A stretch of DNA of 64,000 nt. Source: Rhodoferax sp. GW822-FHT02A01 (GTDB lineage Bacteria > Pseudomonadota > Gammaproteobacteria > Burkholderiales > Burkholderiaceae_C). Position 1 is the stretch's first letter. The number at the start of each line of letters is the position of its first letter. The position numbers and the translations under genes were made by a program. The stretch spans positions 2,108,001 through 2,172,000 of the forward strand of contig NZ_CP152376.1 in the NCBI RefSeq assembly GCF_038784515.1. The letters run 5' to 3'. The notes beneath the pieces are model-generated. The model was not told the origin of the DNA and ran no database searches. It saw only the letters and a list, made by a program, of their open reading frames with translations. Shown here piece by piece: positions 37,638 through 47,208 of the stretch.

Positions 37638-38500
37638 TGCCCCCCAATCTCGAACAGGCCATTCAAATGGTCCGCCAATTGCCCAGCATACCTGAGGCGG
37701 TACAACAAGTACTAGGCTATCTGGACGACGAATATGCGGAGCAATCTCTCCTGGAGCGTGCAATCGCTCGCGATCAGGCTTTGGTCGCACGCTTGCTCCA
37801 GTTGGCAAACTCCCCATTTTATGGAGGAGCGAATCAAGTTCAGTCTATTCACGAAGCAGTTGTAGTTCTGGGCATATCCAACCTACGCATGATCGTGGTG
37901 GCCATATTACTAACTTCACAAAAGTTCCCTGGAAAACAAGATCAATTGTTGATGCAGACTTTGTTTCGGCACAGTATTTCTGTCGGGATATGTGCCTATG
38001 TTTTAGGTCGCCGCAATCAGATCAATCCAAATCAGGCTTTTCTGGCTGGAATATTGCATGATGTGGGCAAGCTGGCGCTGGCATCTTCATACCCTGAACT
38101 ATATGCTGAAGCCAGAATGCTGCATCAAAAGGAAGACATCTTGATGATGGACGCGGAGCAGCGTATTTTTGGATTCGACCATGCCGCTATTGGGGAAGCA
38201 CTGTGTAGTCATTGGCATTTTCCGAAGGAAATCTGTGATGCTATTGGTGGTCATCACAGGCTAGCGGACTATGCCGAGTCTGCGCAGGTTCCTACGACCA
38301 GCACGCCACTGATGGAGGTGGTGCATCTGGCAAATGCTGTTGCGCATGCACTCAATCTGGAATCCGATATGCAGTCCTCTGTGCCAAGAATTTCCGAAGC
38401 TGCCTGGACGAATTTAGCAGGTACAAAGGAGAAACTGGTGAAGGATTTTGCGGACATGCAAGGCATGTACAACAAGCTCGCAATGTTAGTCAACCTGTGA
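37637..38500 (+). CDS. HDOD-domain signalling protein
   Basis: The 287-residue HDOD protein has LPSIPEAVQQVLGYLDD, then RDQALVARLLQLANSPFYGG, AVVVLGISNLRMIVVAIL, GILHDVGKLALAS and FGFDHAAIGEALCSHWHFP. It keeps more of the HD residues than typical HDOD proteins but lacks a catalytic set I can confirm. It ends the operon that begins with the PAS kinase at 32485. HDOD proteins usually act through protein contacts downstream of two-component systems. It has the same length and order of motifs as the HDOD protein at 28061-28924, so the two operons carry parallel outputs. Confidence 0.88.
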   Translation: MPPNLEQAIQMVRQLPSIPEAVQQVLGYLDDEYAEQSLLERAIARDQALVARLLQLANSPFYGGANQVQSIHEAVVVLGISNLRMIVVAILLTSQKFPGKQDQLLMQTLFRHSISVGICAYVLGRRNQINPNQAFLAGILHDVGKLALASSYPELYAEARMLHQKEDILMMDAEQRIFGFDHAAIGEALCSHWHFPKEICDAIGGHHRLADYAESAQVPTTSTPLMEVVHLANAVAHALNLESDMQSSVPRISEAAWTNLAGTKEKLVKDFADMQGMYNKLAMLVNL

Positions 38501-38543
38501 CAGGTGCTTTTCAATGGACTTGCATTTTCGCCGATTCAAGAAG

Positions 38544-38558
38544 GCCACTTTCAGTGGC
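38544..38558. terminator. Short stem-loop between convergent genes
   Basis: GCCAC and GTGGC enclose TTTCA; the stem is flanked by AAG before and TT after, which suits a weak bidirectional terminator. It sits between the HDOD stop and the stop of the convergent 7TM-EAL-REC gene. Confidence 0.35.
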
Positions 38559-41500
38559 TTACAGTTTGCGACCTAGCCTTGATTCGTATGCTACGAAAGC
38601 CTCGCGAATGTTTTCGCGCATGGTGTCATCATTCCAAGGTTTGGTAAAGAACTTGTATATTGCTCCCTGATTCACTGCACTGGTAATGGAATCCAAATCC
38701 GTATATCCTGAAAGAACAATTCGAACGGTATGTGGATAGAGTTCCTTGACTCGCGACAGAAATTCCGTGCCGTTCATTTCAGGCATACGTTGATCCGAAA
38801 CTACCACCTGCACATTGTGCGTGGCCAGCAGATTGAACGCCAGTGAAGCGTTGTCTGCGGTCAAAATATTGTAGTCTTCTCGGCGCAGGAGTCGTTTTAG
38901 TGCGGCCAATATACTCGCCTCATCATCAATGATCAGCAGAGTTCTACGCTCATCAACCGATTGAAGCGGAAATTCGTATTTTCTTTGTTCAATCATCAAC
39001 TGGGTGCACTCTTTGAACGAGATGGGTCGACTAAATAAGTACCCTTGCATTTCGTCACAATGATGACGACGCAAATAGTTCATTTGAGCTTCTGTCTCCA
39101 CCCCCTCGGCAACAACACGCATCTTCAGGTTGTGGGCCAAATCGATGATGGAAATGCAAATGGACGCAGCGCTTGGGTCGGTAGTAATGTCGCGCACAAA
39201 GCTTTGGTCGATTTTCAAATAGTCAATGGGAAGGCGTTTTAGATAGCTGAGAGATGAATACCCCGTTCCAAAATCATCTATCGATAGCTTCATGCCCATG
39301 TCGCGAATCGCGTTAAGTTTTTGTATGCTTGTCTCGACATCGGCTATGAGAACACTTTCCGTAAGTTCCAGGTCCAAGTAGAGTAGGTTCCCTGTATAGC
39401 GACGTCCAGTCAATACGTCCTTTAGCGTCTCTACAAAGTCTTTACGTCGCAACTGCATGCTGGACACATTGACGGCTACCCGAGGAGGCGTTATTCCGTC
39501 TTTTATCCAGGTTTCTATGTCGGTCATAGCTTTTTGCAAAACCCATCTGCCAACCTCCACAATCATTCCAGTCTCTTCCAGGACCGGTATGAACTCGCCA
39601 GGTGGAATCAGGCCATATTCAGGGTCTTGCCAACGAATCAAAGCCTCCAATCCGACAACATTTCCATCGGACATGCTGACTTTGGGCTGGTAGTACAAAA
39701 CAAATTCACCCTGTTCCAACGCACGGCGCAAACGATTTTCAAGCAGCAACTGTTGCGAAACGCGAGCATTCATGGGCGATGCGTAGAACATGTATCGCTC
39801 ATCATTCAACTTCGCAATTTGGAGCGCTGTTTCCGCATGGGCAAACATGGTTTCCACATTCTCTGCGTCGTTTGGAAATAGGGAAACACCTGTGCGAAAC
39901 GTAAGATGCAATTGTTTCCCGTCAATCGAATAAGCGAGATTCAATTGTGGAAGAATCGTATTGTCTAATAAATGTGCAATGTCAGATTCCTCTTTCAGCC
40001 CGCTTGCTATGACTGCAAAGTGGGTGATTCCAAGTCGCGCCAATCGGTCAGTTCCATTGAGTGCTTCAGCGAGGCGGCCGGCCACTCTCTTGATGAGAAC
40101 ATCTCCAACATGGCGTCCAAACGTGTCGTTGATGTCCTTGAAACGTTCAATATCGATCAGCAGTAACCCCAAGGATGATCTTTCCCCGTCTGCACGGGAA
40201 TTATCCAGAAGCAGTTGAGTGATTCGGTCTTGAAATAATGCCCGGTTAGCTAACCCTGTGATCGCATCATAGTAGGCCAGATAATCTAACTGCTCGGTTT
40301 TTTGAATGTATTCAAGTGCAAATGCAATGTCGCCGGCAACTTCTTTGAGAAGATCGAGCTCCATTGCATCGGCAAAGAATTGAGGCTCGCTTGAGCAAAG
40401 TACCAGTATTCCGGCTACACCTCCTCCGACCCGCATTGGAAGAACAGCAAGAGAATGACAACCATTGGCAACTAAATTCGGAGGGAAAGTGTCCTCACTT
40501 GAAGCACTTAAGTCATTGCACAGCGCTACACCACGTTCGCTAAGTGCTTGACCAATCCAGCCGATATGAGCGTCAACGGTTTCAATCTGTGCCGCCGCAA
40601 AAGCCTTTTCCCAGTCATCGGGCACGGCATGATAACCTTTCCAGACTACCGGTCGCACGCGACTGCCTTCGGACTCCACGGTACCAATCCACGCCAGCTC
40701 AAACTTGCCTAGCGCAACGGCGATCCGACAGGCCTCATCGAAGAGTTCCAGTCGATCATGGCTACGCACGATAGTGGAATTAATGCCACTCAGTACAGCA
40801 TACAGCCGATTCAGGTTGATAACCTTTTGTTCCGTCTTGATGCGTTCTTGTATCTCAGATTGCAAGGACTCTGTGCGTTGCGCTACCTGGGTCTCTAGAT
40901 GCAGAAGTAGTTCGCAGCGTTGCAGAGCGACGGTTAACTGATTTGCAATCGCATGCAGCATGCCCAGGATCTCATCAGACAGTTCCACGCTTTCCATGCC
41001 GATCAAGTTGATGGAACCCAGCTTGTGTCCATTTGCCAGAAGAGGGAGACGCGTCACAGGATACGACAGACTATCCTCCTGCACGTTTGCCGATTCCGGA
41101 GCCCCAAAGTTGCGTGCACGTGTGCCATCTTCATCGAGGGAAATCCAGCCAGAACGGAACTCTGGGAGCTCCAGAATTCCCAGAAGAGCAAGCTTGCAAA
41201 CCTCAGCTTCGCCAACTCCCCTGTTCAGATCACCAGCCACCCGATACAGCATTCGGAGTGTTGCATTCAAAGACGCCAATTGCTCGGATTTACTCTGCGC
41301 CCGTTGCCGTTCCTTCAATTCTCGGCCATGCGATTCTGCAAGTCGCGCATAGAGAATTCCATTCTCTGCTAACAACACCATCAGTACGAAGCTAGATGCA
41401 ACCAATCCGTAGATTCGACCAACATACCAGCCCAGGTCGTACCGACCATGGTTGAGAACGGACGCCAATGCTATATCAAATATCCACACCCAATTGACGG

Positions 41501-42197
41501 CCATCAGTCCAAGATCAAATGTCATGTGTGGACGGCGTACCCAAAGCGCAAAAAGCGCGACGGCGGCCATTAGCCAAGTGATCGTTGCAACTACCACCTT
41601 TGTGGAGGCATCATCATTCCCCAGCATAAGCGCGGGAAGTGCGCTTGCACTGTGAGTTGCTAGAAAAACCAACGACAAGGCAACACCCACCGTGATCGCG
41701 GCACTTGTGACTACTGTTCTGATCTGAAACGACGAAATCTTGCTGGTCGTGAAATCCAAGGCTGTTATTTGCTTCTTCAAGGCGGCATAAATGACCACAA
41801 AGGACGGGAAACCAGCGTGCCAAAAAAAGTAAAGCCACGCGGTCGTCTGTGAACCGTTTCCAATCAGCCCCTGTGGCGCGAAAAGACCAGGAAAACTGAG
41901 TCCCTGTGAAATCGCCATGATCAGATTGAATAAGTAACCACAAGCCAGGGCCAGCAACGAGCGCTGACGAAGCATGATGAACTGTCCTAGCAGCAGAACA
42001 GCAGTAATCAAATCAACAATGCACATCGCTGAGAGATACAGCGCGATGAAAGTAGGGAAGGGGGGCAGTGCAACTTTGGCAAAAGGTGCCGCTGCAGCGA
42101 ATATGCCAGCGGAGACCAGGACAAAGATTAGCAGCAGACGGCGTTCTTTCCGGTCTGCCAATTTGGTCGAGATGTAATTCTCGCCGACCTCATTCAT
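38559..42197 (-). CDS. 7TM-GAF-GGDEF-like-EAL-REC protein
   Basis: At 1212 residues this is the longest protein here. About eight hydrophobic helices (residues 25-270) form a MASE-type membrane sensor. Two GAF-like domains follow (about 310-450 and 470-650). A degenerate GGDEF domain (RLGITHF around 722 in place of GGDEF) cannot be a cyclase. The EAL domain is intact (LEALIRWQDP around 852, LELTESVL, DDFGTGYSS, YLKIDQSFV, EGVETEAQ). A C-terminal receiver has IDDEAS, SDQRMPEMNG and LSGYTD. ATG 42197 is preceded by GAGG and gives a better N-terminus than 42254. It should be a membrane-controlled c-di-GMP phosphodiesterase. The EAL-REC order is shared with 35294-37456. Confidence 0.9.
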   Translation of the reverse strand: MNEVGENYISTKLADRKERRLLLIFVLVSAGIFAAAAPFAKVALPPFPTFIALYLSAMCIVDLITAVLLLGQFIMLRQRSLLALACGYLFNLIMAISQGLSFPGLFAPQGLIGNGSQTTAWLYFFWHAGFPSFVVIYAALKKQITALDFTTSKISSFQIRTVVTSAAITVGVALSLVFLATHSASALPALMLGNDDASTKVVVATITWLMAAVALFALWVRRPHMTFDLGLMAVNWVWIFDIALASVLNHGRYDLGWYVGRIYGLVASSFVLMVLLAENGILYARLAESHGRELKERQRAQSKSEQLASLNATLRMLYRVAGDLNRGVGEAEVCKLALLGILELPEFRSGWISLDEDGTRARNFGAPESANVQEDSLSYPVTRLPLLANGHKLGSINLIGMESVELSDEILGMLHAIANQLTVALQRCELLLHLETQVAQRTESLQSEIQERIKTEQKVINLNRLYAVLSGINSTIVRSHDRLELFDEACRIAVALGKFELAWIGTVESEGSRVRPVVWKGYHAVPDDWEKAFAAAQIETVDAHIGWIGQALSERGVALCNDLSASSEDTFPPNLVANGCHSLAVLPMRVGGGVAGILVLCSSEPQFFADAMELDLLKEVAGDIAFALEYIQKTEQLDYLAYYDAITGLANRALFQDRITQLLLDNSRADGERSSLGLLLIDIERFKDINDTFGRHVGDVLIKRVAGRLAEALNGTDRLARLGITHFAVIASGLKEESDIAHLLDNTILPQLNLAYSIDGKQLHLTFRTGVSLFPNDAENVETMFAHAETALQIAKLNDERYMFYASPMNARVSQQLLLENRLRRALEQGEFVLYYQPKVSMSDGNVVGLEALIRWQDPEYGLIPPGEFIPVLEETGMIVEVGRWVLQKAMTDIETWIKDGITPPRVAVNVSSMQLRRKDFVETLKDVLTGRRYTGNLLYLDLELTESVLIADVETSIQKLNAIRDMGMKLSIDDFGTGYSSLSYLKRLPIDYLKIDQSFVRDITTDPSAASICISIIDLAHNLKMRVVAEGVETEAQMNYLRRHHCDEMQGYLFSRPISFKECTQLMIEQRKYEFPLQSVDERRTLLIIDDEASILAALKRLLRREDYNILTADNASLAFNLLATHNVQVVVSDQRMPEMNGTEFLSRVKELYPHTVRIVLSGYTDLDSITSAVNQGAIYKFFTKPWNDDTMRENIREAFVAYESRLGRKL

Positions 42198-42966
42198 GCT
42201 TATAGCCTCGGCAATGAGTGACAAATGTTTGCACCAACAATTGACTTTAGTCAAGAGTTGATTGAATAGGCCTCGTCGTCATAAGTCAAGTGATCTCTGC
42301 GAATAGCGTATGGGCAACTTCGATCTCTCCAAACGGCTTATGTCTAATGGATAGATAGATGTTGATGGCAAATCAACAATTTCATTTGTTCCTTCGTGGA
42401 AAAGGTGAAATTCCATATATGTGAAAAAATAGCAATGAGCGGCAAGGCAGTCATTGAAATGAACGCAGTGTTCGATTCCGTGCTGATGGAGCAAGATTCG
42501 GGCTTGAAAAGCACATTGCAACGGGAATCCAGTGGTTTCTGAATGGGCACTTACAGACTTGTCCCGTCGTACTTACAGGGGGACACAGGTGATCGGCCAG
42601 TCTTATGTCCTTGCACCATCTGAGCACGACCGCTCACTAGCGGTTGGCAGGTTGACATTGAATAGGTGAATCAAGTCGGTCAGTCACATGCCGATTTGCC
42701 ATCATGTGCAATTGAATTGCTTGAAACGTACTTACGTCCGTGTACAAAGTGTTACACGATAGCGACAAATTGCCATCGTCTGGATTCCTTCCGTCTTATT
42801 GACCACGTCTGCCAAGTTCTCTTCTCATTGCAAATCTGCAATCGGTTGAATCCGCCATTCAACGGCTGATGTTCAAGTCAGGATTCGCTTGGAAGGCGCA
42901 CGCAATGCCAACGTTATAGGTCATAACGGGTCACGTTGAAACACAGCAGTTTAGGCATCTCACTGT
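42198..42966. other. Intergenic region with no recognised gene
   Basis: About 770 bases, AT-rich in places (42370-42460). Short frames on both strands lack ribosome binding sites and family features. The promoter of the 7TM gene should be near 42200-42300. I see no repeats or RNA gene. Confidence 0.3.
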
Positions 42967-45213
42967 TCATTTCGAAATGTAGTTAACGTGGGCATCAATT
43001 TCCTGCTGCAAAAGTTCGCTGAATTCAGCAACGTTCACCGCTTTACTGAAATAGTGCCCTTGAGCCTGGGTTGCGGTACCGGTGGAACTAAGAAATGAAT
43101 GTTGTGCCTCTGTCTCCACACCTTCAACGATCACACCAATTTTTGCTTCTCTTGCGAGATTGATAATCGCGCGAATAGTATTGGCACTTGTTGGATCAAT
43201 TGAGGCATCCCTAAGCATCGATTGTGCGATCTTTAAGTGGTTTACTCGGTAAGCCTGAAGGTAGTTGAAGGAGGAGTATTCAGTACCAAAGTCATCAATG
43301 GCGATCTTTACACCCAGCTCCCGTAGCTGCGGAATGACGCCATTGCGCGTCCATGTCATCTGGGCCAGCATCGCCTCGGTAACGTCGAACTCCAAGTCAC
43401 CGGGATTGAGATGCCATCTTTCTAGCGTCTCGATCACGTTACGCACTAGTTCCTTGCCTCGTTCGAGCTGTACAAGGGACAGATTAATGGCCATAACCTG
43501 CGGTGCCAAATTGGAGTCACGCCACAAGCGCATTTGCTTACAGGCCTGATTCAATACCCATTGCCCCAAAGCAACGATTGAACCTGTCTTTTCTGCGATG
43601 GCAATGAAGGAGCCTGCATTGAGGAGTCCGCGCGTCGGGTGATTCCACCGGACTAGCGCCTCTACTCCAACAATCTTGTTTGTCGATAACTCAATCTGAG
43701 GTTGATAGTAGAGCTCGAGTTCGTTGTGCTCAATGGCATTTTTCAAATCCTCTCCGATTGAAACTCGCTCTTGAACGGCCAAGTCCAGTTCATTGGAATG
43801 GAATCGGTACTGATTGCGCCCTTCCTCCTTGGATCGGTAAAGCGCCAAATCGGCCTGTACAACCATGGCGTCAGCACCTGCGCTTTCATTCAGGAATGGA
43901 CAGATGCCAATGCTCGCGGAGATTCTGATTTCGATGCCATTCAGTACAAAAGGCAGCGCAACGTTACTCAATATCTTTGTGGCCAATGCACCAGCGTTGG
44001 CCGGCTCACTGATTTCCCCTTGCAAAATGGCAAACTCGTCCCCCCCCAGCCTGGCGACGAGGTCAGAATCCCTGGTACAGGCTCGAAGTCGCTGAGAGAC
44101 CTCTTTCAGCAGCGAATCACCGACCGGATGGCCATAGGTGTCGTTGACAGGTTTGAAGTGGTCCAGATCAATATAGAGAATCGCAAATGGTGTCGCACCG
44201 CGACGTGCAGCTGCAAAAGCTTGGTGCAGGCGCTCAGTAAACGTGGCACGATTTGCCAAGCCTGTCAGATTGTCAGTACGGGCCAGCTGTGCAATTCTTT
44301 CTTCTGCAGCCTTGCGCTCAGTGATGTCAAGAATGATCCCCTCAACTTCAATGAGCTTGCCTTCGCCATCGCGCACCGGAATGTAGCGATTTTCCACCCA
44401 TCGTTGGCCACCATCACCTGTGTGCATTCTGAACTCGATTGAGGCGCCTTGTGCATCCTTCTCCAACATTCGAGCCATCGAAGTTACCACCTTGGATCGA
44501 TCAGCGTCGTTGACCAAGATATCCATCCAATCGGACACTTGTAGCAGCGCAGAAGCGTTGTGGCCAAATTTTGTAATGTTGTGAGAAATATAAATGAGCG
44601 GAAAAGTTGGCTCTCCACGAAGTCGATAGAGAATCGTAGGACTATTTTGCACAATGATGTTGGCGTCCGACAATTCTCTTGTCCGTTCCTCAACAGCCTG
44701 TTCAAGATCATTCATTTTGAACTCAGCTTCCTCCGTAACCTGCCATTTCTTGGACAGCGTACTCGCGAGTTGACTAACTTCAATTGGATCGAATGGTTTC
44801 TTCAACACCAATAGACGATCCCGTGCATCCAGTCGACTGAAGACTTCAATCCATGACTGATCCGCGTACGCTGTGCAAATCACAATTTGCAATTTCGGAT
44901 CCAATTGCCAAATTCGTTCGATTGTTTCGACTCCATCCCATCCCGGAGGCATACGCATATCAATGAAAGCCATAGCGTAGGGGGTGTTCTGACGCAGCGA
45001 CTCTTCAACCATAGAAACTGCTTCTTGCCCCTGGAATGCGCTACTCAGCGTGAACTCCAAAACCGTGGGCTTCTCAGTTGGCCCGAACAATGCATCTTCT
45101 ATATCTGTGAGGTTGTTCGTACGTAGAATTGGACACAGTATTTTTCGAAAATCTTCGTGAATGGATGGCATGTCATCGGCTAGAAGAATTCTTCTATTTT
45201 CTGTAATCTTCAT
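42967..45213 (-). CDS. REC-PAS-GGDEF-EAL response regulator
   Basis: The 748-residue protein has an N-terminal receiver (LLADDMPS, phospho-acceptor in FIDMRMPPGWDG, CTAYAD, LKKPFD), a PAS/PAC unit (about 195-310, DITERKAAE) and a GGDEF domain with RLGGDEF and RDSD inhibitory site (around 391). The EAL domain has VEALVRWNHP (around 519), but downstream signatures differ from consensus: LEFDVTEA, DDFGTEYSS and HLKIAQSML. The aspartate of KID is alanine and the glycine of GTGYSS is glutamate. Cyclase activity looks intact, while hydrolysis may be reduced or lost. The nearby PAS kinase at 45385-47208, on the same strand upstream, is a plausible partner. Confidence 0.9.
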   Translation of the reverse strand: MKITENRRILLADDMPSIHEDFRKILCPILRTNNLTDIEDALFGPTEKPTVLEFTLSSAFQGQEAVSMVEESLRQNTPYAMAFIDMRMPPGWDGVETIERIWQLDPKLQIVICTAYADQSWIEVFSRLDARDRLLVLKKPFDPIEVSQLASTLSKKWQVTEEAEFKMNDLEQAVEERTRELSDANIIVQNSPTILYRLRGEPTFPLIYISHNITKFGHNASALLQVSDWMDILVNDADRSKVVTSMARMLEKDAQGASIEFRMHTGDGGQRWVENRYIPVRDGEGKLIEVEGIILDITERKAAEERIAQLARTDNLTGLANRATFTERLHQAFAAARRGATPFAILYIDLDHFKPVNDTYGHPVGDSLLKEVSQRLRACTRDSDLVARLGGDEFAILQGEISEPANAGALATKILSNVALPFVLNGIEIRISASIGICPFLNESAGADAMVVQADLALYRSKEEGRNQYRFHSNELDLAVQERVSIGEDLKNAIEHNELELYYQPQIELSTNKIVGVEALVRWNHPTRGLLNAGSFIAIAEKTGSIVALGQWVLNQACKQMRLWRDSNLAPQVMAINLSLVQLERGKELVRNVIETLERWHLNPGDLEFDVTEAMLAQMTWTRNGVIPQLRELGVKIAIDDFGTEYSSFNYLQAYRVNHLKIAQSMLRDASIDPTSANTIRAIINLAREAKIGVIVEGVETEAQHSFLSSTGTATQAQGHYFSKAVNVAEFSELLQQEIDAHVNYISK

Positions 45214-45384
45214 GATGTGTCCTTGCTATATTACTTAGGAAGTGCAGGTCTCCAGATGTACCCGATCCACCCGTCCATATCACCATAATATCAATTCAAA
45301 TTAACCATGCTCACATGATGTATTCGCAGATGTTGCTCGACTAGAACTGCCCCTGTATACGTGAGATATTGTTGATTTATTGCT

Positions 45385-47208
45385 CTAGTTGCCGGATTTT
45401 TCAAATTCAGATGATCGAATGGGAATGCTCAGAGTGAATGACGCTCCTTTGCCGACACCATCACTTTGCGCACTGAGCGTTCCGCCCATTTCCTGAGCGG
45501 CTACAACACAACTATGCAATCCAAAACCATGTCCGTTTGGTCGAGTGGTGAAACCATGAGAGAACACCCGTTTCAAGTTTTCGGGTGCAATTCCTTCTCC
45601 ATTGTCCCTGACTTGAATATGCAGTACAAGCCTACCTTTTCCTTCTTCCATATAGGTGCGCAGGGTCATAGTTGGATGTACCACCCCATCTGCACTAAGG
45701 GCCTGCCTGGCATTGGCTATTAGATTTACCAGAATTTGTAGCACACGGTGTCGATCAAGGGCATAAGCGGGAAGTTCAGAGTACTCCCTGACTACTTCAG
45801 TCTTAAGGTGCGATGGAGATACAGAATTCATGCGCAAAGCATCTTCGATTAGATCGATTAGATTTGTGCTTTCAACCATGCGTTTTGAACTGGCATAGGA
45901 CTGTTGCGTTGCAATCACCTGTTTGACATGTTCCACATTTTTCAGCAACGAGTTGAGCTCATTGGATATGGCGTCGTGTTCTAGTCGCAACGTCTCCGTA
46001 AGTTGTCGAAAATAGGTTGGCAGCAATTTGCCTCGCGCATCATTCGCAATGAAATCCCCGAGATGACTGGCGTTCTCCTCCATCAGATTTGCGACACGCT
46101 CCAATCCAATGATTTTGGAACTGGCCAGCTGGGTACTTATAAGTCCTGCGGAGACATTGATGCTGTTGAGAACGTTCCCAACATTGTGCAAAACATTGAT
46201 GGCGATTTCTGCCATGCCGGCTATCCGCGCTGAATCCAACAATTGGGCCTGCACCTCTTCAATGCGTGCATGTGCAGCTTTTAACTCCGAAATATTCTTG
46301 GATGTACCAAACGTGCCGATAATTTTGCCACTTTTATCCCGCCATGGCCCTTTTGTGGTGAGATACCAGACGACGCGCCCATCGGGATGTTCTGTTTTCT
46401 CGCTCTTTTCGACAATTGAAATTCCAGTGCGAAGAATTTCCGCTTCGTCGTTGCCAAACTCTGCAGCTCTTTCCGTGCCATAAATATCCGCATCGGTCTT
46501 GCCGATGACATATTTTTCAAACTCTTCTGCACTGGTCAGGTGCACTGGTAAAGCATTCGCTTCGTCGCCCGTGCGTGCTGCCAAGTATCGGCTGGTGGCA
46601 AGGCGCAACAAATTGTTGACTTCGGATCTACTGATTTTGACGAACCGTGACTGCGTGTCTTTGAAGAAAATGGAGTCTGGCGTGTTATCCATCAAAATGG
46701 AAAAGAGATCTCTTTGGTAGGCCAGCTCCGCTTCAGTGTTTTTGAATTCTGTTATGTCTTTTGATATGCCAAACGTGCCAACAATCTTTCCATCCTTGTT
46801 TCGCAAAGGCATTTTTGTTGTCCAGGCCCACGTTTCCTGACGGCCATCCTGCCAGGTTTCCTTCTCCACTTTGCCAACTATTGGTTGACCGGTCCGAATG
46901 ATCTCTTGTTCATCTTCAAATGCAGGAGTAGCGTGATCCTTTGAAAATATATCGAAATCCGTCTTTCCGATCAAATCATCAGGGGACTGCTCTCCAAATT
47001 CGAGGGCTTGCGCTCGACTGCATTTGATAAAGCGCGAGAGGGTATCTTTAAAGTAGATGTGATCCGGAGAGTTTTCCAGGAGCGCTCGAAGCAAGTCTCG
47101 TTCGTCTATTTCCGATTCTTGGGGAATTAATTGGTCGGAAGGCGATTTGGTCGACCGGGATGAGTCGCCTGGCGTTGGCTTTTTGTCACGGGGGATCATG
47201 CTACTCAC
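45385..47208 (-). CDS. PAS-PAS histidine kinase with unusual H-box
   Basis: The 607-residue soluble protein has two PAS units (about 35-160 and 165-320), each with the HIYFKDT/SIFFKDT and KDITEFK/KNISELK features of one PAS subtype. A coiled coil and a kinase domain follow. The presumed phospho-histidine lies in INVLHNVGNVLNSI, unlike the HExxNP form of the other kinases here. The ATP-binding part has LVNLIANARQAL, DNGEGI and GFGLHSC. It begins with GTG preceded by AAGGAGG eight bases upstream. It is followed 171 bases later by the REC-PAS-GGDEF-EAL gene, so together they may form a two-component pair feeding c-di-GMP. Confidence 0.88.
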   Translation of the reverse strand: MSSMIPRDKKPTPGDSSRSTKSPSDQLIPQESEIDERDLLRALLENSPDHIYFKDTLSRFIKCSRAQALEFGEQSPDDLIGKTDFDIFSKDHATPAFEDEQEIIRTGQPIVGKVEKETWQDGRQETWAWTTKMPLRNKDGKIVGTFGISKDITEFKNTEAELAYQRDLFSILMDNTPDSIFFKDTQSRFVKISRSEVNNLLRLATSRYLAARTGDEANALPVHLTSAEEFEKYVIGKTDADIYGTERAAEFGNDEAEILRTGISIVEKSEKTEHPDGRVVWYLTTKGPWRDKSGKIIGTFGTSKNISELKAAHARIEEVQAQLLDSARIAGMAEIAINVLHNVGNVLNSINVSAGLISTQLASSKIIGLERVANLMEENASHLGDFIANDARGKLLPTYFRQLTETLRLEHDAISNELNSLLKNVEHVKQVIATQQSYASSKRMVESTNLIDLIEDALRMNSVSPSHLKTEVVREYSELPAYALDRHRVLQILVNLIANARQALSADGVVHPTMTLRTYMEEGKGRLVLHIQVRDNGEGIAPENLKRVFSHGFTTRPNGHGFGLHSCVVAAQEMGGTLSAQSDGVGKGASFTLSIPIRSSEFEKSGN

